A stretch of DNA of 64,000 nucleotides from Paramyrothecium sp. XJ0827 (taxonomy: Eukaryota > Ascomycota > Sordariomycetes > Hypocreales > Stachybotryaceae), in assembly GCA_020881915.1 (NCBI GenBank), contig JAJFPB010000009.1:2790001-2854000 (forward strand), in the 5' to 3' direction. Position 1 is the stretch's first letter. Every line of letters begins with the position of its first letter. The translations under genes and the position numbers were made by a program. Positions 1-11,450 of the stretch are shown piece after piece. The notes under the pieces are model-generated. The model did not search any database. It was not told the origin of the DNA and worked only from the letters and a program-made list of their open reading frames with translations.

Positions 1-954
1 GCCGGGGGATTCTCTTGGTGATGTAGCACTTCCTCCCTGTCCAAAAAGACTTCTTGCAACGAGCTGACCGGCTTGAGACCACACCTCAAATCCATCTCTA
101 CGATTGCTACCATCATCTTATCGGTTTTCGCCAACACTACCGTGAGCAGTTCGGTAAAGAAGCATTTGCCGATCCTTACATTATCTACAAATGGTACGTA
201 TGTCGATACGGAGCTTTCAGTCACGCGACTTTCTGCGCCTCTATCAGCTGACTTTACCTGATTCCGCGGCTAATATGAGCTAACTAGGGGCCTGGGCGAA
301 AAAGAAGCCGAAGCCGACTACAACACTGCCCTGGCTCAGAAACAGGCAGTCGAGACATGGTGAAGCACAAGATCCTACCCCAGCCATTGAGCAACAAAGC
401 TGGTACTACACTGGGGAAAATAGTCCTCATACCAAATGGGAGAGTGAAGCCAAAATATCGTCACCAATACAAAAAGTGCGTCCCTGAGCGTGTTGGTCTT
501 TGCTTTGTTAACCGGCGACAGCAATGAACCGTTCGAGAAAGGCGCCAAGATGAAGCAAGGATATGGTTACAAGACCACGACACTATTCAACTTGGCTGGA
601 TTGCCGATGCTCAATGTTCCAGGTACGTCAAACCTCTTGGCCAAGAAGGAAGAGGGAGCAGGAAGAATAACGGGAAGAGAGTAAGCTGACTGTTACCAAC
701 GCAAAGTCGGTCAAGTTCCATACCACTCATCCGTGACCAATCGGCAAGAATGGCTCCCCACGAGTATTTTGTTGGCAGGGCCTGCAGGTGAGACGAGATG
801 TTTCCTTGCTGAAAGCACCAGTGATACTGACAGCCACAAAGGTAGCGAAACGGAATTGATGGAGCTTGTCAAGGACTTTTTGCAGAATGCAGGAGAGTTC
901 AAGGACATTGTAGCCACTGGTGCCGTTGGCTATACCCAGCCGGCAAGACTATAA
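1..954 (+). pseudogene. C-terminal part of a fungal amidase gene, broken
   Basis: Translated exons resemble the last third of fungal amidase-signature enzymes (amide hydrolysis). The recognisable blocks are a stretch ending ADPYIIYKW before a GTACGT donor at about 192, a segment GYKTTTLFNLAGLPMLNVP, then VGQVPYHSSVTNRQEWLP, and a tail GSETELMELVKDF. Plausible introns are about 192-290, 621-706 and 787-840. The signature Ser-Ser-Lys core would lie upstream of the window. The frame breaks near 358-363, where a Trp codon is followed directly by TGA although homology seems to continue in another frame; a second shift near 480-540 is likely. I read it as a pseudogene, though two base errors in the assembly could look the same. 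Family call is from remembered sequence pattern, not a search. Confidence 0.55.
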
Positions 955-1599
955 ATGGCGAGACCTGTGGCTCAAGAGCTACAGAATGAGAACTACGGCG
1001 AATGAGGAGGAACGAGGACGACAATGTGATTGACCAAGGTAGCTGAACGATGACTACAAGTCTCCTCTAATCAGAAGATTTTGGCTGAGCTGGGACCCAT
1101 CTGCCAGACTGAGGCCGCGTCGATGCCAACGCAGGGTCCGTTTTGAGGAACGAGGGCCTTCTGTTTTCCATTCGTAGGAGTTTGTAACTATTCTGCAAAA
1201 TCGACGCGTCGGAACATATCCAGCCCGAGCACAAGAACAATTAGGAAGGAAAAGAATGAATCGCTCACCAGTCCTCTCCATGGTTGCAAAGAAAATGCTG
1301 TCCCCTAACTGGGTCCGCGAGCCAAATGTAGAAGGGCTTCTGAACGAAGACTTCGCCCTTGGTGTAGTCTCCCGAGCGCCCTTTGAGCCAGGGTTTGGCT
1401 TCCCGGTGCTCGGGTGTGCAGGTTCCGACTTCATCAACAATATTTTGATACCAAGACTGCGAAAGGCGCAGAGTCTGGCTCCGTCATGGCTGGTTTGCTC
1501 GATAAAAGTCTTCTTCGAGCATATTTGAGACGTTGGAGATGCCGAGGCGGTATCTGAAGAACTTCAGCTAGTACGGAGGAAGGTTAATTGACGCAAAGC
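955..1599. other. Gap without recognisable gene
   Basis: Short open frames only (for example 1256-1528 on the plus strand). None shows a domain I recognise. It may hold decayed 5' sequence of the STAND pseudogene that follows. Confidence 0.4.
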
Positions 1600-4500
1600 C
1601 AGTCGAGTTTTGATGTGGATGAAGCCTTTTGGCAAACTCGCTTGGACACAGCTTCCTAGTTGTAGATGCAAACACATGACGAGGGAGTGCGCCGACACTT
1701 CCTGTCCTCAATGTAGTCACTATAAAAGCTGGACTCAGCAGCGACTGGCCGGCCAACTGGCAAGTTCCATCGAGGGAGTATGGAGTGTCGTTTGTGTCGA
1801 GTATGAAGGAAAACTTACTCTGGAGGACTGGTCTACCATGAACAGCGTCAGGTGTGCCAAAGACGTGGTCAGCGAGTTGTCAGATGGCAACGGAGCCTGT
1901 GGCAACCGAAAACTGCCAAAGTGGAGCAGGCCATTCGGCGATGCCATCAACTACATTCACTCAGTCATGTCGTTGGCTGACAAATCTGTCCCGTTCAGTG
2001 CTACTATATCAGCGCTTGTTTGGGAGAGTATCCGGGCAGTTCTTGAGGTGAATCAAGGAGCAATTGTTTGGGGCAGAAAGAGTACTATGGTTCTCTTCAC
2101 TTATGCTTTTTCGTCTTCATTCTTTCTTCTTCTTCTCCTTCTTTCCTTTCCTTATTAGCTTCGGGACAGCTAATTTCTTCTCAGATTGTATGCATACCTC
2201 ACCACATTTGAGACATTGTGACAGATTACTTGGGAGCGCTTTCGAACACGCCGACTTGGAGATGCAACAGACGCATGACAATCAATCGGCCACCCAGTGC
2301 AAGGGACAAGGCGCCTCAATAAATCTCTCCATGGCCCTCCAGACGAACAACTCCTGCGAGATCCCGTTTGGCTAGCACGTCAACTTTGTCGGCCGCGAGG
2401 CAGAGCTGGACAAAATTCACGACATTTTGTCCAGACAGGAACCTACTTTGGGAATGCTGAACGCTTGCCAACCCGCTCTGTCGTGATTCACGGCTCGGGG
2501 GGGGTAGGCAAGTCTGCAATTGCCCTCAAGTACGCGAATAAGCATCGTGCTGATTACCAGTGCATCTTCTGGGTTGATGCCGAAACCCGCTCCCTTCTCT
2601 TTACGTCATACGTCAAGGTAGCCGCATCCATCAACCTGCTGCGTCTTCCCGATCATGTGAACCGAGAGGAGGAAACCCGCAAAGTCCCAGAAACGAAGCT
2701 TCGCAGTGACCTACACGACTGGCTGAAAGACACAGGTGCGTGGATGCTGGGAGCCCCGCCAATGGTGCATGGAGATCCCGAGTTGCTGTGCTGATCATCT
2801 ACGTGTTAGAGACCAGGTGGCTCATGATACTCGACAACGCCCCGGACCATGGCTTCCAGGGCGAATATTGGCCCATGGGAACCAAGGATCACTTCTCGTG
2901 ACGACTCGCAGTGCCGACTTTGGGACAAAGTTGGGCTCCCCGTCAATCGCTCTCGGCCCTATTGACGATGTGTCTGCGGCGGACATACTTCTCGCATCCA
3001 CCGACAGGAGCTCGCTGCCGCCACGATGCTTGGAGAAAGCATTTGAAGTCTGCCGCACGCTTGGTAATTGGCCACTAGGCCTGAGCCAGGCGTCTGGGTA
3101 CATATCAGAGACCGGTATCTCTTTGGCAAGTTTCCTCAGGAGATTCGATCGCCGCGCCCGCCACACAGCAGTACACAGTTCATCAATAGCAGAATCTTCG
3201 ACGCGGTACTGCAAAACGATAGCCACAATCTTTTCCATGGCTGCCAATGAGTTGGAGGAGAGTTGCGAAGAATCACTTCTTACCCTTCTCTTGATGACAT
3301 TTCTCGGCAGAGACGGTAATCCCTCCCCGCCCCCTTTTCATCACTCAGTCCAGTGTCCATGATATCCTGAAACAAAATGAATTTGGATAGGAGTGCCTCT
3401 AAGCTTCTTCCTGGAACATGCGAGGCTCGTGGAAGTCTCACCTCTTTACAATTATTTGAAGAACGCACACCTGTGTGATACAAGCATCGGCCATTTGAAA
3501 ACGCTGAACCTGGTCCAACTTGATGACGCCAAAGCTTCGATCATGGCACATCCTTTGATTCTGGACGCAGTCTTGCTACAACGTCAAACGATCATCGACA
3601 GCAGGCTTCCATGACCTGCATTCGAGTCCTGCACAGATTGTTCCCAACTCAGCAGCAGGCAGAGGACAATTTCGGCAAAGCATGCCTCGACGCAGAAATG
3701 TGGTTCCCGCACGTTTTGCATGTCTTCGATGTGATGAAGAAATACGGCCTACAATCTGAACACATGAATGAGCTTTATGAACTCCTAGAACGACTGCTGT
3801 GGTGAGTATGGCCCTCAACTCGTCTCCTCGACACAATCAGTCGACCTCTTTCTGTAGCTCCCATCGCGGCTAATTGTTCTCAGGGTCTTTGGATAAACGT
3901 GGGCTCTTCCAGGTTGCTATCAACGCATTCGACAACGTAATCCGTCTATGGGAGACCACATCCAATCTGAACCTCGTGAAAGTAGCGCGTATGCATGGAA
4001 TTTATGGCTCGATGCTCAGGAACTTGGAGGATGCTGAATGCGCCTACCGAGTATTCAGAGCGGAGCTTGAGTTGGTCGAACAGGCTGAAAAAGATGGTCT
4101 GCTGACTCGAAGAATCTCGGCAGGGCTTTTATCCATTTGGCGAAGGCATCTCAGCAGCTCGGCAATTATTACGAAGAAGTGACGTGGTACAGAAAAGCCA
4201 TTCAGCTCATAAAACAGAATGCGGACGATGAGATAGGGCTGGCAAGGGCGCATATCAACTACAGTTGGTGCCTCTGCCAATAGGACGTTAGGGTTGACTG
4301 GGAGGTGGCTTTGTTCCTTTTGAACCAGATCTTGGATGGTCGGCAAAGGTTGTTACAACCACCCAATAGATTGGGAGCAGTTCGAGTGTATGTTGGAAGT
4401 TTCCCTTCTTTTACGTGCTTAGCTATTGACATGATTTGCAGAATCTCCTTCGCATTGAGGATGCTGGGGAATATGAAACTCTGCCAGGGCTCATATGACG

Positions 4501-4900
4501 ATGCATTTAGCATCAAGAAGAATTGCAAATGCAGCTTACGGCTTGTGGAGAGGCTCACTTCGACACCGGTGTACTATTACATCGCATGGGCTGTCATTTG
4601 GAACGCCGAGGCGACCTAGAAATGGCCAAGTAAGAACCTGAGCACAGGCCAAGAGGGGATGTAAAAGACCATACTAACGTTATTACCAGTGATTATCTTC
4701 GACGTGCGCTGGAGATCTTTGAGAACGGGTGCGTTCCCACAAGGAGACAGAGAATACGGACCAAGTACGTTTTAGGTTCATTGATGATGAAGATTGGACT
4801 AGTGACAGCCCGGCCGAGGGCTGTAGGAATCCTGGGGTTACATTAATGAGGTTTGCCTGGATTACGGTCGGAGGCGTGGGCATTTCTGGGCCGTGAACCA
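1600..4900 (+). pseudogene. NB-ARC/TPR STAND (NLR-type) pseudogene
   Basis: Fungal NLR-like proteins are signal-transducing ATPases linked to non-self recognition. In order I see a weak N-terminal helical domain at about 1918-2060 (like DUF7708-type starts, tentative), an NB-ARC start FVGREAELDKIH at about 2386, the Walker A motif GSGGVGKS at about 2492-2516, the Walker B-like strand RWLMILDNA at about 2815, the sensor strand GSLLVTTRSA at about 2885, and TPR-like repeats from about 3870 to 4800. Lesions: a frameshift between about 2450 and 2470 just before Walker A, a frameshift at about 2878-2886, a frameshift at about 4110-4128 within the TPRs, and an in-frame TAG at 4281-4283. A clean intron seems to survive at about 2735-2808. 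Several independent lesions make a true pseudogene much more likely than assembly error. The 5' limit is uncertain. Confidence 0.7.
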
Positions 4901-6224
4901 GCCCAAGCGGTGTTTCGCTATCACGTCACAGTCAGGGACCTACAGACAATGGAGGGAAGTCCAATGTACTTGGTGAAGAATCAGCTCCTCGGCTGACGCG
5001 AAAGTGCTTATTTCTAAGGCTGGCACTATCACATTCCTAGACAAAGTTCCTTTTCTATTAGAACGCCTCGTTTAATCTCTTCAATTAAAAAACTTTGTTT
5101 TTGTTTACCAACTGCCAAGCATGCTTGACTTGATCCCAGCTCGTGGCTTTTTCGAGAAGATTTAGGACTAACCCCCCTTTTTCTGCTTGGCAGCTTCGTA
5201 TCACCTATATTAGCACCAGTCAAAACAGTCATTTGCCTTGCACTTAAGGGTTTGAGGTCACCATCCGAGAACTCAGCTTTACCAAAATGCTAGATTTGAG
5301 ACTGAAAAACCATCTTATCCAGCCAGTAACAAGGTCAAATAGCATGCAGCCACCTGATCGTTGGAGAAGCTTGACCCTGATGAAAAATTGCAACTTCCGT
5401 GCTTGACTTGCTCACAGGTAAATCGAGATCCCTTACTTCTGGATGGATTCTTATAAGCTTGACCCTTACAAGCTATAGGGTAGCTAAAGCACAATACTTT
5501 CGCTGCTAATCACAATTCTACTTGTACATGCTCCCACTTATCACCATGACTTTTACTTGCTATAATTTGGTAAGTATTTCAGCTACAATTTCCAAAACTT
5601 GCGTTGCCTGGCAGTACGTACATCTTGCGCATGCCGATCACTCATAGTAGCTTGTGGCGATTATAACGAGAATCACGAAATCTGCGTGCGCCTGGCTAAG
5701 TCCAAGGCCATCAGCCCTTTTGAACCCATCGTGGATCATCAGCAAATTAGCGGATGGTGCTGTTATGTTGAGGATTCAAACTGCAAGATTTTGAACGCAG
5801 AGTCAAAAGAACCGAACCTCGCCAAAGATTTATGTAACTGTCGGTGCCACCGTTCAAACAAGTTGAGCTATGGAGGAACACTTACAAGACGTCATCTTCT
5901 CTATCCGGGCACTGCATCCTATTCCGTACAGCTAACTGGTGTAAGCCTCCACGCGTTCCCCAATGTCTGCAAAACAAACTGACAAGCACACCACTGATGC
6001 TGACACACATTACCGCCCAGGTAACACGGATGGATTGTGAAGCAAGGCGGTCCTAGGGACACAGGCCAAATACGTGACGGTGACTGTGAGATACGGAGAG
6101 GCTCTTCGCTAGATGCGTTGTTCAATATACACAGACAAGACCCCAGTCATCAACTGACAGAGGTATCCAAGATTGTCTGTACCTAACTGCCGAGGCCACC
6201 CAAAGCATACATGCTCGCATTGGT
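4901..6224. other. Intergenic, no gene recognised
   Basis: The longest frame (5599-5982, plus) has no domain I recognise and no convincing start context. The stretch 4853-4935 is the end of the STAND relic and is matched by a second copy near 15971-16056. Confidence 0.4.
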
Positions 6225-6315
6225 TCGGGGTGAGCTCCTCATCGGTGAAGCCGCTGCCTGTCTTGGGGTCGCGTGGATCGAACACCGCGGGCGAGACGTC
6301 GGACTCGGTCAGGAG
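6225..6315 (-). pseudogene. Short GC-rich coding-like relic
   Basis: The minus strand reads a protein-like stretch (ESDVSPAVFDPRDPKTGSGF, then TDEELTPNQ) in sequence far richer in GC than what follows. It stops abruptly where the AT-rich repeat begins at about 6320. I do not recognise the family. It looks like an exon fragment cut off by the repeat. Confidence 0.3.
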
Positions 6316-6319
6316 TAAT

Positions 6320-6452
6320 TTTTTAACCTAGATACGGAGTACCGTACTTAAAATATTATATTTAAGAACCTATTAGTTACTCTTTTAGTACTATAATTAT
6401 AAAATTATAAAAATATATAATATAATTTATCTTATAATGGTATAAATCTACT
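6320..6452. repeat. AT-rich, RIP-like mutated copy of the 10685-10819 repeat
   Basis: It aligns over about 133 bases to 10685-10819. Shared anchors include the 12-mer ACGGAGTACCGT and TAAATCTACTG. Most differences are C to T or G to A, with this copy carrying T and A, so the other copy is closer to the ancestor. This is the pattern expected of repeat-induced point mutation. The element's identity is unknown. Confidence 0.65.
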
Positions 6453-7179
6453 GAGGTTTATAAATATCGTAGCTTAATGTCTATTATGAGGATTTTAGTG
6501 TGTCACTACTCAGCTCAAGATTATCTTTTTTTTAAATACACCATCGACAGTTAGATAACACACATGACAAAGTGTCAGTGGCACGCTTCAGTAGAAAACT
6601 GGCTCGGGCTTATATCTCGGTAATACAACGAATCCAAATTTTATAGATGGGAAGACAAACGTTGCTTTTATGTACTGTCTTGGCTAGGATTATTTGTTTC
6701 GTAGATGAAATCGTCAAAGCTAGAACTAATATCGAGCAACGAGATGAGTTTGGATGGTCATCACTGGAATCAGCTGTCTTTCGGGGACGACAATACATGA
6801 TGTACCTTTCCTAGACCTAGGTCAGGGCATAATTATTATATTATATACCACTACCTTAATTATGGCGATGCGATAGAGACAAGAGAGGACCTAGTGGCGG
6901 ACTAAGTCAGGATGACCTTTTCCAGAACAACTTAACTATGATTAACATATCACGCCATCCGCGCCTCACGGTATGATATTTCTTTTCTTGGCCATATAAA
7001 AATGCACCATGATCTGAGTGAATTGATCCATCGATTGTATTGTATTTACTAGAATCTAGCTCAGCTATCTCAAGGCACTGTGCAGTATACCTTCGGGAAA
7101 ACATCCTTAGAACTCCCAGTTGTTGACGCTTGCCTTATAATTGGAAATACAAGTCGAATCAAATTCGCACTTATTCAGC
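6453..7179. other. AT-rich intergenic, no gene recognised
   Basis: Low-GC sequence with many stops in all frames; probably decayed repeat DNA next to the mutated repeat copy. It also holds the 3' flank of the minus-strand secreted-protein gene. Confidence 0.4.
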
Positions 7180-8268
7180 TCAGGGTGGGCCAGGGTTGTG
7201 GGGGCGGGTGTCCAACCAGCGATCTCCGAGATTGCGGACGTTGCCACCATAGACACAGTAAAAGTGGCTTCGGCGGTGATGTTGATTAGGCGACCACATA
7301 ATGAAGGGGCCACCCCTTGGTTCCCATCTGTTAAAGCACTCGTTATACCAACCATGCTGCATTGTGTAAGCCGTTGTGCCCTGTGACTTCCAAACTGCGA
7401 AATAGTCGTTAGGGTTGCCGTAGCAGGTATGCTGGTTACCAGTTTCGATCGAGCTTTGAACTGCAAAACCACCACTAAACCATCCACTTTGCGCGTTTGC
7501 AGTAAAGCCGACACTAAACGACCTCGATTGTATATGGGAGACCTCACAACCAATGTGACCAGGGCATTGCATAGGGATCTTGGCCTTGAGTTAGCTCGTT
7601 TTCTTTGACAGGGTACTGTTCAATGGGTATGGACTTACACTCAGCTGGACTTGCCATGGGTTCTGATGAGGGTTCCCATTGCCAACAAGATCGGTCGTCG
7701 ACCAACCGCAACCCTGCCGCTTGTCATGTTTGCCACTCTCGACGGCCGTATCGACATGGGTCTCGTTTAGTACTACCAGATCAAACGTTTCGACCACGAC
7801 TTTGCCCGCAAGAACTTCCAAAGCTGAGGTTACTTCTAGTGGCCCTTCGGGGAAACACTCTTCCAAGCTTCGCTTATCTAGTGGAGCCAAGTCCACTTCG
7901 AGGGGAACGGAAACGAGGCAATCCACGACCAGCTCGCTGGGGCTCTGAACACGATCGCAGTCGATGTTGTAATCGCCCTCGAGACGAGTGATAGCGTAGG
8001 CCGTCTTGCCCACAGAGAGTTCGCCAGAACCATTTTCGGTGACATTGAACGCAATGGGTAATTTCTCGAAGGGGCCGGAGGTCAAGGAGCCGGAGCAAGA
8101 CTTGGCAATAACCTCGGTCTTTTCGGAGTTCCAGACAGTGATAGCCGCATGGGAGTGCTCGGTGCTGCGCTCAAGGACAATATGGATGTCCTGGGTCTGC
8201 TCAGCATGAACAACACCGCTTTTGGGCATGCTAGCTGCGAGAGCCAGGCAAAGTTTGTTCAGCTTCAT
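7180..8268 (-). CDS. Secreted pro-protein with Kex2-type sites and Cys-containing C-terminal domain
   Basis: Two exons, 8268-7639 and 7578-7180, with a 60-nt intron (GTAAGT donor, CTAAC branch) give 342 residues. Residues 1-22 form a signal peptide ending VVHA. Dibasic Lys-Arg pairs stand at 132-133 and 183-184. The second lies directly before the sequence QGCGWSTTD, so Kex2-type cleavage would release a C-terminal domain of about 158 residues. That domain is rich in Gly, Trp and aromatic residues and has six cysteines, enough for three disulfides; the pro-region has four. The secretion and processing reading is inference from motifs. I do not recognise the C-terminal family. It could be an antagonistic protein, an effector or a wall-associated protein. 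It stands alone, flanked by decayed DNA. Confidence 0.75.
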
Positions 8269-9700
8269 GCTGCCGGTTGCAAAGGGATGTTCAGAAGGGA
8301 TAGAGGAGAGGGTGAGGTGTGAGTCAAGAAGACGGATTCTTTTGACGCTGATCTTGTGCCCATATTTATAGTTATGATTCCGTTATGTCCCTTTCGAACG
8401 TCCAAGAATCTTGATGTTTAAGCTAGGCAGTATCTTGATTAACCACCGGACCTTATCCACCCACCCCCGGTAAATCGACCTTGCCTGTCACTCATTCCTC
8501 GCTTGTACTTACAGGCCGAATCTGTAACCTATGTTGAACTGCAAGGCGGTCAGACTTTAGTGGCACGGGTCGCTTAGACATAGTGGGAATTTCAAGAAAA
8601 GCTACTTATAATCCGCATGGTATGCTCTCGGTCTACTAACCCGGAAATGGGCAAAGAAGCAGTGGAGGCCTACAAGATCATTAGAAATGTGATGTTTGGC
8701 CGGTACAAGAACCCTGTGGAAGATTTCTAGGCTTGAACTGTACGAGAGTAAGGTAGAATCCGAATGGTAGACTCACTTTTGCTGAGGTGCACTTCATCTT
8801 CTGACACTTTTCAGCGTAATACTTGATTGATCTTGTCTGAGTGAAGTAATCAGGTGTCCACCTGCGCCAAACTCACCATTCTTCGAAGACATTGCGACAT
8901 AAAGCCAAGCGTTTTATTCTTACATGGGCCCCTGTCTTTCACCATCTCTCTGGTCATGAGCTCTTCTAGTTTTTCAAAAATACATCAGAATGATAGTGTT
9001 GTGTTTGCTCTCTGAGGCCTCGGCCTTAGTGGAGCAGCGTATCTGCGAGATCCTGCAGGGGCCTAGTCGGGTGGGCCAATTAGGCCTCGTCCCGCCCCTG
9101 TACAAGAGGTAACTATATCGCCGATAAGCTTATTCTCTATGTGGATCATGCCATTCTTCGTTGTTAGGCGACCCCATTGATGGGATTCTTGGGTCCGAAA
9201 GATGACACCGCCATCTATTCGGAAGGTCATGATAGTTCAGTAAACATCCCAGCAAAACATCTATGCCAAGCCTTTATTGAATTCTAACCTGTTCCAGTTA
9301 GGTCTTTACTCAACATGCGCCTCAGTCGCCCATTGCTTATGCGAAACGATCGATTGAGTCCTTTTGGTTCTGAGTTCTTGGTTGAAGAACGAATTTCAAG
9401 GCCGGGATGTCGAGGAACCGCAGCTCAAAACCCAGACATTGATATTTATTGCACGATCAAAGCTAAGATAGTATAAGTTCAATTTTGAGTTGTCGCCTTT
9501 TTAATAGGCAAATGGCATTGTATTATCATTCCTAATGCTCATACAACAAATGGCGCTGATCCATTAATGAAACGATCGAGCCAGATACCGTTCGTTTCCT
9601 ACCAGATGCTTGGCACTATGAGATGCCAATTGGAGAGGTATTATCAGTAACTACTCCGCAGAAAAATTGCTATCAGCTGTCCAGGAGGGTCTTGACAGGG
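8269..9700. other. Intergenic, upstream region of the secreted-protein gene
   Basis: No open frame of note. The first few hundred bases after 8268 would contain the promoter of the minus-strand gene. Around 9052-9106 there is an imperfect GC-rich inverted arrangement of no known meaning. Confidence 0.35.
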
Positions 9701-9804
9701 CTTGGCAGAAGCTGTGCCGCAAGATCTTGGCAATAACTGTGCCGCAGGCAGGATCTTGGCAATAACTGTGCCGCAGGATCTTGGCAAAGCTGTGCCACAG
9801 GATT
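9701..9804. repeat. Minisatellite, about 25-bp unit, four copies
   Basis: Four head-to-tail units each starting CTTGGCA and containing CTGTGCCGCA (CTGTGCCACA in the last) have lengths of about 25, 29, 25 and 24 bases. The second carries an extra 4 bases. The array falls inside a non-genic stretch. Confidence 0.8.
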
Positions 9805-10002
9805 TTGGAATGACCCACACCTCTAACCTAGTGTCGAAGGCGTTGTTGATGAGCACACCGAACCTTGCTATGAGGTGATATAGCCTGTCGATTTGCTTCA
9901 TTATTCTTTAAAGGTAACTGTCAAACCATAAATTCTCTTGTAACTTTCTAAGCTTATTTCGACACTGAATTTAGATGTATGACTTATCCTCGGGAAAGTT
10001 TA

Positions 10003-10015
10003 CCCCCCCCCCCCC
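10003..10015. repeat. Poly-C tract (13 C)
   Basis: Uninterrupted run of 13 C on the plus strand in non-coding DNA. Length may vary with sequencing. Confidence 0.85.
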
Positions 10016-10684
10016 AATTGCTTGATTTCAAGTACCGCTGGTTGAGTGGTACCTCAGAGATACCAGCCTAAATTGCCTTTTAACTCAACCTTATTAGTCA
10101 TAGTAAAAGTTGTTTGGCAAGGAATGGTTGATTTGGGTGAGAAACATCAAGTTACAATTTCCTGTTACAATTTCCTTCAGTATGTTTCTGACTGTTTCGT
10201 CTAGGCCCTTTGGTAGCTGTCATTCGTCTCGTGGACACGGCACTCGCCTCTCGTCAACAAGACTGTGAACAAGATGTACTGCTTCGTGCTGCGATGAGAT
10301 ACCCGATATCCATTTTGAGGTGAGCACATTATGCACTACATTAAACACTTGTACTCCAGATCCTGCCTTTGGAGGCGTTGTGGCGGCGGTTGTGGGACAA
10401 AGCTGCAACGCAGGAATTTCCAATTATTGAGACATCGCCAAACTTTGTCGGTTTTTACGTAATGGCAAGTAATTGATTAGCGGTGAGATCGGGCCCCAGG
10501 AAAGGAACCAAGTTTCGCTCGCCATGTTTGCCGTTCTGTGTTGGATGTCAATGGCCGTAAACCCGATTTCGTTTGACTCCAGTGAGAAAGAGACAGCAAC
10601 AAACGCTGCCCCGTCTGTCTTGCTGCCGAGGCTTCAACGCGAAGTTACTTTTCAAGAGATTTTCGGCGGCCTGTGAGCAAAATT
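10016..10684. other. Intergenic, no gene recognised
   Basis: Only short frames, for example 10220-10423 (minus) and 10473-10676 (plus), without domains. Confidence 0.35.
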
Positions 10685-10819
10685 ATTTTGACCTAGACAC
10701 GGAGTACCGTGCTGGAAAGATTGTGTTTGAGAACATATCAGTCACACTTTTGGCACTATAATTGCGGATTTATGCGAATACATGGTTTTGATTCATATTA
10801 CGACGGTGTAAATCTACTG
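10685..10819. repeat. Less-mutated copy of the dispersed repeat seen at 6320-6452
   Basis: See the partner copy. This one keeps normal GC content and so is taken as the less-mutated version. No open frame, target-site duplication or terminal repeat could be established, so the class (solo LTR, MITE or other) is open. Confidence 0.6.
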
Positions 10820-11450
10820 TACGCCTGTTCAACTCTCCTAGAGAGACCCTACAGACGGAAGATAAATGAGAAGCAAACTCGTTGATACGAGCCATGATCC
10901 ACAAAGGATCGCACACTAACTTTAGCTTACTGGTTTTCAACAACAGAAATGGGGTCAATCTTTAGTCTACAGCCATACACTGGCAGTCAATCCTATTGTA
11001 GACAATGCTCCTCAATTCACCGAGCGAGAATCGCTTGCTGATGCCACTGACCAGATTATGATATATTGCGCAACCGTTGGCAAGGTGAGTTTCCTTTTGC
11101 TTGAGGACTTAAATTACGAACTCAACATCTAACAGTGATAGATTACATAACAATCTGTGTGCTCAACAAGTAACCTCGTTCCAGCAATCCAAAGAAGATA
11201 TCCTGTCAGAATAAGCAGCCGGGATAGGTCCGAACAAAGTCACGTGGACTAGCAAGAACCACCAAGCTGCCTGAATTGCATAAGATGTCTTTGAACATCA
11301 AGGTCGAGCTCCCCCACCGCCAATATATCGTATAGACCATTTCAATTCCCTACGACTGACAGAAAGCGATGCCCATTTCGAGATCTTGCGAAGCGTGGCT
11401 TGTCAAACTAAGATACAAGCTGCTATCACGAACACCAGACGATGCAACTC
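10820..11450. other. Intergenic, 3' flank of the potassium transporter gene
   Basis: No gene seen. The transporter stop codon is at its right edge. Confidence 0.4.

Noticed and set aside
7107..7553. Minus-strand frame of 148 codons overlapping the secreted-protein gene
   Set aside because: The overlapping frame spliced to the signal-peptide exon keeps phase and the Cys pattern; this one has no start or domain.
9052..9106. GC-rich imperfect inverted repeat
   Set aside because: Arms match poorly and no function is suggested by context.
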